A stretch of DNA of 64,000 bases, from contig CP114484.1 of the NCBI GenBank assembly GCA_027186245.1, forward strand, positions 1,314,501 to 1,378,500. The letters run 5' to 3'. Origin of the DNA: Coriaria nepalensis. Lineage: Eukaryota; Streptophyta; Magnoliopsida; Cucurbitales; Coriariaceae. The notes under the pieces were generated by a model that had not been told where the DNA came from, did not search any database, and saw only the letters and a list, made by a program, of their open reading frames with translations. Shown one piece after another: positions 57,401 to 64,000 of the stretch. The translations under genes were made by a program, and so were the position numbers. Each line of letters starts with the position of its first letter. Position 1 is the stretch's first letter.

Positions 57401-58682
57401 ATACACTTCATAAAGGAGAAATTGGACAGTGGTTTGATTTGCATGCCCTATGTATCGACAGAAGGACAACTAGCTGATGTACTGACTAGAGGGTTATCCA
57501 GTCATCATTCCCACAACATGATTGGCAAGTTGGGATTAAAGAACATTTATTCTCCAGCTTGAGAGGGAGTGTTGAAATAAAGAGATAAATTTGTATATTA
57601 GGGAGTTTATCTTTCTTCCTATATTATAGGGTTATGTTAACCCATTCCTTGACTATAGGGATTCTAGATTTCCTAATTAATTTCTAATTCTAATTCCTCA
57701 TTGCCTATATAAGAACCTGCTGTGTACAGATTTTAATATAGAAATAAATATCAATTTTATTCTCCATTATTTGTTAAATAATCATAAGACAGACAGAAAA
57801 TGCATGTAACCGTAGACAAAGCTGATAACTACCTGAGGATCATGGCGCCAAGCTTGGTAGCTAAAGTTTGTGGCAGACCTATCCATCAGGCTTTGCCATT
57901 CCGTCTCTCTATTCCTACCTTCAAGAAGCTGTAATAGGTGTTCTAAATCATTTTCTGTAACAATGCTCTGCTCCATCTCTGCATCTCTTTGGCTTGGGCT
58001 GCGGGAAAGCTAACCCTTTGTAAGTAAGTCTACATTACATCTTTGGCTATTTGAGAAGTCAGGATCAGACAAAAGGGTCATAAAGGATAGTAGTTTCTAT
58101 AGATAAAAAGTTTGATAAGTAAATGAGCTAGTAATCCGACCAAGACTTGAACATTACATATGAAGGAGGTAATACCGTAATAGCGTTCTCTTTTAGAGCG
58201 TCAGACTGCAATATCATCCAAATTCCTTTCTTCTTTCCTAGATAGTTAGGTTCTATTCTTCACGAACATTAACCCTAGACAAATTTCAATACTCACGAAA
58301 CGACGTACCTGCTTTCTCCGTCAGAATGTTCCAAGGTCGAGGACGCGGTTGAATCCGAATTCATAGGCGCCAAATTGTTTTTGCGCCTTTCCCTAAAATT
58401 TGACCACATCGATCTGCATATCGAGAAGGCTGAGAGCGCGGTGAAAGCCAGCCAGAGCCTCCGAGCTCCAAACCCCAGCGGAGCCGTCCAAAGGAACCGG
58501 AACTTTCCGCGGAGCCCAAGTAAGAGCAATCCAGTCCACCGCGGCCTCCACGACCAACCGATCGCCAATCCGATCATCACGGCCATCCAAATTGGGACTG
58601 CACATAGCAAAATGTCGACAAATGTTTCGGCTATCGAGGGCTTCTTTAGAAACTCCCCTAAATCGAAGAAAGATTCCCCCAT
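51487..58682 (-). CDS. START-domain lipid-binding membrane protein
   Basis: Six exons on the minus strand: 58682-58309, 57998-57833, 52642-52466, 52369-52286, 52092-52011 and 51905-51487. Each junction restores the frame. The N-terminus has two hydrophobic stretches ([29 protein letters not shown]). The START domain covers exons 2-6: [51 protein letters not shown] and [19 protein letters not shown]. Near the C-terminus, [16 protein letters not shown] is a likely membrane anchor. This plant family (AT4G14500 and AT3G23080 type) has a START fold that binds lipid in a hydrophobic pocket; the ligand is unknown. Intron 2 is 5,190 bp because a copia element sits in it in the opposite direction; without it the intron would be about 475 bp. 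All exons remain intact. Confidence 0.9.
53068..53276 (+). repeat. 5' LTR of the copia element
   Basis: Begins TGTTGAAATA and ends TTACA. It pairs with the 3' LTR over its whole 209-bp length. Confidence 0.95.
53277..53288 (+). other. Primer-binding site for initiator methionine tRNA
   Basis: TGGTATCAGAGC directly abuts the LTR and is complementary to the 3' end of plant initiator Met tRNA. Confidence 0.9.
57557..57569 (+). other. Polypurine tract
   Basis: Purine-rich stretch ending GAGAGGGAG directly before the 3' LTR, the expected plus-strand primer. Confidence 0.8.
57570..57778 (+). repeat. 3' LTR of the copia element
   Basis: 209 bp and about 97% identical to the 5' LTR. Its terminal CA is changed to AA by one substitution. 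The TAATC target copy follows. Confidence 0.93.
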
Positions 58683-60326
58683 TTCCAGGATCTAAGCGAC
58701 TGAGCAATAAGAAAAGCTTTCCCTGATCACATGCGAGACGACTCTTCTAGACTCGATCAGTAATTGCACGTCTCATTGCTCTAAGGAAGATATCGAAAAG
58801 GTTGCATCTCCTCGGGCGCGCAGAGAGAGAGAGAGATGAGCTTTGTTTACAGAGAGAAAGGTGGATGGATGATTTGAAAATTACGTATCATGACGTGGCG
58901 GTACACTAACCGTCGAATGAGGTTGCTCTGTAATGTTGGAAGGTAATAAATTGCTGTGTTTACCGACGACACGCGTGCGTCGAGAGCGTGGAAGTTTAAC
59001 TCTTGAGAACATTAAATTATGGATAAGGAATCTAAAATGATATTTGTACCGCTGCTGATACATAATTAATACAGACCGCCTTTCCTGAGTTTCTGGGCCG
59101 AACAGTCTTGCCAGTAAGCCCAATCCCAATCCCAATCCCAATCCCAAGCCCAAGACCAAACCCAAGCCCAAGCCCAATAATTTCAAATTCCCTATGATTA
59201 ATGCACGAAAAAATTCTTAGCAGCTATATATGCGATATAAATGTATGTATTTATAGCACAATCGGCTGTTAATTTATGACTTAGTATAATATAACTTACC
59301 ATTAATACTTAATAAATACAAATATAATGTTATAGCTTAGCAACTTTTCGGATATTGATCAAGGTGTAGAAGGGAAGGAGTAAAAATCAATGTGATTAAT
59401 GCAAACTTAACTGGGGAGTACTCATTTGATCTGATCTTTGAAACGGGGAGGTTTTGAAGTTGGGGGGAATGAAGCCTGGTCCGACACCATTCAATTCGGA
59501 CCATATGTTTAAGTTTTTCTTATGGTACAAATGAATGGTCTCGAACCAGACAATATTCCCCTCAACTAAACTTATCTTAGACATGGAGGGAGAGAGAGTG
59601 TGAGGAAGGTGTTTGCTTATCATATGTGTATACACGTACTACAGCGTGAGCCTATTTTTTACTTTCTACTTCTATCCAATCAAACTTCTTGCACAAATGT
59701 ACAGTGACTGTAACAAAAGAAGCAACTTCTTTATTACAGGGGTGGAATCTGAAAAAGCAAGATTGTGTTAGTATGCCAGAATCAACAGCTTGAAAGTAGA
59801 ACAGGACAGGTGACAAAAAACACAAGGCCTCAAAGTAGAAGTTTCAGTTTGCTTCCAGAAACGAGGCAACACAAACTTCAACAGATTGTTTCTCAAAAGC
59901 TGTTTCAATTGCAAAACAAATCACTAGAGCACTATACTCTCTTAAGGGCTTTTTTTTCTTCTTTTGTTCTTCCTTTTGCTTTAAGAACTTCATAATCAAT
60001 GCAGAGCTTAAGGGGCCCTATGAAGTCACTTAGCATTGAAAGTAGAGATCTTCGCTGAAAACAAATTACTTTTCATCATCATGCCTAAAGAAAAGAAAAG
60101 AAAAGAAAAGAAGAAAAACAGCTTCATAAACAAGATTTATGGAATAAATATTTATTAACTCAAGTTTAAATATACATACATAATTTAATAAATACAGCAA
60201 TAAAAATTTTAAATTTACTTACAGCATGAAATCAGAGCAACAAGTCCAAGCAAACTGAAGAGAATAATAAATAACATGCACACCAGAGACTTTTCTCGCA
60301 TATAAGTTAGAATATCACCCAAAAAC
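58683..60326. other. START gene promoter and WVD2-like 3' region
   Basis: No gene seen. A hexanucleotide CCCAAT/CCCAAG repeat lies at 59116-59178, about 440-500 bp upstream of the START gene ATG, with AGCCCA motifs inside it. A GAAAA repeat lies at 60088-60110. Confidence 0.5.
59116..59178. repeat. Hexanucleotide (CCCAAT/G)n repeat with site II-like motifs
   Basis: About ten hexamer units, CCCAAT and CCCAAG, with one variant. On the minus strand it reads TTGGGA/TTGGGC, the latter containing the TGGGCT site II core. Confidence 0.85.
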
Positions 60327-61888
60327 TCAGAACTCAACAGTTATGCCAACATGTTCTTCGCCATTCCTGCCGTAAGAAGCCAGCTCGTATACTTCTCCCT
60401 CTTTCTCTGGTTCATCTTCTAAAATACTAAACTCATTACCAATCTGGATGCTTCTCTGATCCTTAGTGGACTGTTCTCTGTTGCTTTCTCCTTTGTAGCT
60501 ATCCATACTGGGATGATTTCGCTTCAAATAAGCTACTCTTGCTTTGTCTTCCTCTGATAAGTCAACTGTTTCATTGTTGCAACTCTTTCTTCTTCCTAGC
60601 TTAGGTGACTTTGCACGCGTAGGAGGCAGCTGGGAATTTAGTACACAAAGCAAATGACCAGAAACTTGAGGCATCATGGTAGAAGATTAGGAAAATTTTA
60701 ACGAAGGTTATGTTTCTGTCAATGTAAGAAATTACCTTTTTAAGCTCCACCTTAGGTGGGGGGCCCTCATGATAGAAGCTTGGCATTGGGTTTGCCTTGA
60801 AAGTTAAGCTCTTTCTCAGTTGCTTAATTGCCGCTTCTTTCTCTTCCTTAAATTCAAAGGAAAACTAATTGGAGAATAGTTCCTAGCCCTAGTTAAGAAT
60901 GATTGTATCATATACTATATACCTTGGTCCTTGCTTCACTTTGAGTCTTCTCGGCCTGAATTGCTTGTTGTTTCTCCTCTAATTTTGAGTAAAACTGGAC
61001 ATACACATATTTCATAGCAAGTAAAGTGAATTTGACATGATTAAATTAAAAGACAGGTATACCTCTTTTCTTTTCTCTGCACGTTCCGTGCTTCTGAACA
61101 CGGGAGCTGAAGCGACCACTGCTTTGGTCTTATAAGTCTTCAAAGAGGTCGAAGTACTAATTCAGAATCAAGGGTTATCTCACTTGCTGAGAAGAAGGAC
61201 ATATAGACTTGAAATTACTTAAAACTATGTGTATAGTTAAATAGTCGTTACTGGGGTGTGTAAAGTGAGTGTAGTTTGGACTGGAAGAGATATAGAGGAT
61301 ACGAGGAAGTAACAGAACAAGAGTCTTCCTCATCAGGACGCTTCTTATTAGTCGGTTGCAATGGCTTCCTTGATTCGACATGTGATTTTGGCTGCAGAAA
61401 AGCATGCATATTCTTTAATACATTCAGTAAATAAACTAAGCATAGAACACTTACAGCTCTTTAAATGGACGTTCATAAGGTTTTACCTGGTTCGGCTTTA
61501 TAGTTGTAGGATGCCTCACATTGTTTGTAATAGATGATTTCTTTACACCAGACAAAGCACGCTTTTCAGTTGCCAAGGCAAACGGCTGAGGAACAGTATG
61601 CTTTGTTCTAGAATCCCCAGAAGGTGGTTTTGTCGCGTTTACACATTCTTTCTTTAGATTATCCTCATGAGGACTGAGTTTAATCATCTCAACTGGCTTT
61701 TCAGCAGTACATTCCTTCACTTCATATTCTTTATCATCAGAACTTTGGATATGCTTGAACGGCTCTATAACATCTTGAGGGGTGGCGATGTTGTCATAAA
61801 TTGAATCATGGGAAACTCCTCCATTAGCATATATTATTACACAATCAGGTTCCTTGTCCGTGCAAGCATCCATACCTTCTATCTCCAT
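60327..61888 (-). CDS. WVD2-like microtubule-associated protein, TPX2 family (WDL3-like)
   Basis: Multi-exon gene on the minus strand from ATG 61888 (61886-61888) to TGA 60327-60329. The first exon is acidic and Ser/Glu-rich with [16 protein letters not shown]. Middle exons are short and basic. The TPX2 domain starts [15 protein letters not shown] and continues [59 protein letters not shown] and [14 protein letters not shown]. These features are strongly conserved in the WAVE-DAMPENED2 family. WDL proteins bind and bundle cortical microtubules and affect cell expansion and organ twist; Arabidopsis WDL3 is linked to light-regulated hypocotyl growth. The internal short exons near 61040-61420 were read only approximately. 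The neighbouring START gene is also its Arabidopsis neighbour (AT3G23080/AT3G23090, from memory). Confidence 0.87.
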
Positions 61889-62643
61889 GAGACTGCAATG
61901 AAGAAGCTTAACCTCAAAATGAATGCATGAAATGGGAATTTATCATCACGATTTTGCCTAAGATTCCGAAAATATAAATGATGAAACTGCTACCGAAAAT
62001 CACTAGTACACAACATGAGTTGATACTTCTTTAGGATCAACAACAACGGGGAAAACCGACGGGGGAGGGGGGGGGGGGACAATTAATGATTTTTAGAATA
62101 ATTCCAAATTTGATAACACGGAGTTTTTAGGATGACGATAATCCATCTATACATGCTTGAAAGCAAACAAAATAGCGTTTGGCATATTTTATGGACTTTT
62201 CACCATTTGAAAATTCAAAGATTTTCCTTCCAGTCCTGTATTTTCCCGCTATCCAAACAAGGCATTTATTTTACCCCCCTATATATTTTCTCGGAATCAA
62301 AACAAAGCTCTTCATTGAACTACGTTTGTCCGTGAAGTAAACAAATGCACAAACAGATCAAACCAAATCATGAATGCACGAGATCTTTTTTTTATTTTCA
62401 AGCTACATTACATTATCGAAAGAAGAAGAGCAGATCGAGAAGCAGAGAACGTAAAACTGAGTACAATTTACAAGAATTTTTCAAACTGTTTCTTCTTTTT
62501 TTCTTTTTGGTCAAATTTCAAATCTGTTTCGAAGAAGAAGAAGAAGAAAAGCGGAAGAAGGGAAGCCGTTACCTTGTCGAGCTGGAGAGCAGCGAGAAGT
62601 GCGCGTAAAACAGTGACGGGGTGCGCTGCGTTTCACTAGCCTG

Positions 62644-62686
<43 letters not shown>

Positions 62687-63560
62687 AGAATTACGGCGTC
62701 GTTTTTGACTCCGTCTCTTGACGGCTACCAGCTGTAGCATAATTTTATTTATTTTAATTTATAATTTGCAACAGCAACAGCAATAGTATATCTTAATATT
62801 TTAACCAAAGTTTTTGATGAGGCTGTGATTAAACTAATACAATATATTGAAATGAAATTGATAACTTCACCAAAAAGCAATGGAGATGTAAGATGTTCTA
62901 TCCACTAATTTCGTGGTCCCCACACTTGATTATTCTTCCTTAACCCCCCTTTGATAAAGCCTTAATACCTTTCTTTAATTACTTTTTTTTTTTTTGCACC
63001 TTTTCTTTTTAACTTGCATGTATGTATTAAATATTAATTACCATGCATTTATTTTATTTATTTTTAATTAATCCAACTTTGTCATATAAATATTAGCTTA
63101 TATTTAAATTAACTTGAGTCGAAACTTAACTCGAGTTTAGCTTATAATTCTCAGGGATCCATTTTTAACGAAAATTAGGGACAAAGGGAAAGACCGACGA
63201 GACAAAGCGTGGCCGTTGGATGCACAAAATTAGCTGTGAGATGGAAGGCAACGAGGTGGCGGAAAGGTGGTTTTGGGGGGGTCCACCCTTTCCTCATATC
63301 ACGTCCATTTCAAATCCTGGACGGGAAGTTGAATGATCATCATATGGTTCCCGGGACCTTTTTGTACATCGGACGGACTTGATTGATGCATACCTGACCA
63401 TCTTCTGTGACGACATATAACCTATTTCTGGGACGACATATCGTCGTCATTCACGACTTTGGTTGATTGACACGTCGTTCTGGTACAGCACAAAAAAGTA
63501 GAATCATTTGTGGGGGGGGGGGGGGGACTTTCAGTTCATTTGATATGATTCTGTTTCACG
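61889..63560. other. WVD2-like promoter and intergenic DNA
   Basis: Contains a G-rich run near 62060-62079, a GAA-rich patch at about 62530-62560 (possible 5' leader), (TA)n at 62648-62679 and a G15 run at 63512-63526. No coding region was recognised. Confidence 0.5.
62648..62679. repeat. (TA)n microsatellite
   Basis: Uninterrupted TA tract followed by a short TG run, upstream of the WVD2-like gene. Confidence 0.95.
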
Positions 63561-63593
63561 TACCTGCCAGATACAATTAGCATAACTAATTAA

Positions 63594-63885
63594 CTGCCAG
63601 ATTCAGTAATGGTGCTGATCGAGGATTCGATAATGGTGATCAGAAGATCGAACTGATTTCCTCCGCTGGTCGAGGAGTCAATAATGGCGATCACAAGATC
63701 GAAGCTTCCGGTGGTGATCAAGGATTTGACAATGGCGATCAGGAGATCAAAATTCCCGTTACTGATCAAGGATTTGATGACGGCGATCAGGAGATCAAGA
63801 TTTCCACTGTTGATCAATAATTTGATAAAGGCGATCTGAAGATTAAAATTTCAAGCGCTGATCAAGGAAATATGGTACCTCTCAC
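63594..63885 (+). repeat. Five-copy 48-bp minisatellite that looks coding on the + strand
   Basis: Period 48 bp (one copy a codon longer). Read on the plus strand, each unit gives a 16-residue motif of the type DQGFDNGDQEIKI plus three variable residues. Copies differ largely at third positions (TTC/TTT, GAT/GAC, GGT/GGC, AAG/AAA, ATC/ATT). The frame is closed by TAA just upstream (about 63588) and by a TAA inside the fifth copy (about 63818-63820). The minus strand is also open over part of this region. I do not recognise the motif. It could be an exon of a gene cut by the window edge, or a decayed repeat protein. Confidence 0.6.
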
Positions 63886-64000
63886 TGCTCGACCTCCTCT
63901 TCATTTTCGTTGCGATATGGTTTGTTTGGTTGTCGAGAAAATATGGTACCTTTACGTTGACTGATAATTTACATTGGGTTAAAGCTCTCTCCTTAGGATT
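63886..64000. other. Window end
   Basis: The last ~115 bp follow the minisatellite and run to the window edge. Nothing can be assigned. Confidence 0.4.

Larger units (their letters stand above)
53063..57783 (+). mobile_element. Ty1/copia LTR retrotransposon, structurally complete but coding-defective
   Basis: The element is 4,711 bp (53068-57778). It has 209-bp LTRs, a 5-bp target duplication TAATC on both sides (53063-53067 and 57779-57783), a primer-binding site TGGTATCAGAGC right after the 5' LTR and a purine tract GAGAGGGAG before the 3' LTR. Coding order is gag (zinc knuckle [14 protein letters not shown]), protease (IDSGATDHM), integrase, reverse transcriptase (YVDDIIITG at about 56608), RNase H. 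This order defines copia. The gag N-terminus is shortened, and frameshifts or stops occur in gag, at the integrase active-site region and in RT and RNase H, so it is not autonomous. The LTRs differ at 6 of 209 positions, so insertion is fairly recent. It lies in intron 2 of the START gene, antisense to it. Confidence 0.95.

Noticed and set aside
59061..59186. Minus-strand frame with Leu-Gly repeats
   Set aside because: It is only the translation of the hexamer repeat.
63590..63817. Minus-strand hydrophobic frame over the 48-bp repeat
   Set aside because: Copy differences are mostly silent in the plus-strand frame instead, so the minus frame is probably a shadow.

Overview
This is a plant nuclear window, almost certainly from a core eudicot. 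Genes are split by short GT-AG introns, intergenic DNA is AT-rich with many (TA)n and poly-A tracts, and the gene content is plant-specific: Aux/IAA, CRM-domain splicing factor, Pol IV/V subunit, WVD2-like TPX2 protein, TZP. There are 14 intact-looking protein genes, one Aux/IAA gene broken by a single-base shift, one Mg-transporter pseudogene, one nearly complete Ty1/copia element and one decayed copia fragment. No rRNA or tRNA gene and no CRISPR array was seen. The species cannot be named from the sequence alone.

Layout. 1.4-6.9 kb (+): plastid-envelope CASTOR/POLLUX-like channel (PEC type). 7.2-9.3 kb (-): decayed copia fragment. 10.0-12.5 kb (+): EFG1-like rRNA-processing factor. 13.3-17.3 kb (+): GH47 EDEM-type mannosidase (MNS4-like). 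18.9-20.0 kb (-) and 24.5-25.7 kb (+): a divergent pair of Aux/IAA genes, one IAA1-4-like and one IAA7/14/17-like. The second carries a frameshift at a G6 run. 27.8-29.9 kb (+): MRS2/CorA pseudogene with at least seven lesions. 30.2-30.8 kb (-): PRA1. 31.6-32.1 kb (-): NRPD7/NRPE7-like subunit. 33.2-36.4 kb (+): CFM3-like protein. 36.8-37.7 kb (+): bHLH92-like factor. 38.6-39.8 kb (-): RPS15/uS19. 40.4-41.1 kb (+): histone H1. 41.3-43.6 kb (-): zeta-fold P-loop kinase-like protein. 45.4-48.7 kb (-): TZP (zinc knuckles plus Plus3). 51.5-58.7 kb (-): START-domain membrane protein with a 4.7-kb copia element in intron 2. 60.3-61.9 kb (-): WVD2-like/TPX2. The last 0.4 kb holds a 48-bp coding-like repeat.

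The genes do not form one pathway, but their order is informative. From memory of Arabidopsis locus numbers, the neighbours here are scattered over four Arabidopsis segments: AT5G43630-43745, AT1G04240-04270, AT3G23030-23090 and AT4G14500-14660. Each of these segments contains an Aux/IAA gene or pair. This window therefore looks like an unfractionated version of a block that Arabidopsis duplicated and thinned, and this helps the orthology calls.

The most useful second-look items are: the frameshifted Aux/IAA gene; the pseudogene with two separate 8-bp duplications; the young copia insertion with a perfect 5-bp target duplication; the duplicated splice acceptor in TZP; the RPS15/H1 bidirectional promoter with a 60-bp duplication; and the 48-bp repeat at the right edge. 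I found no clear candidate for an entirely new biological system.
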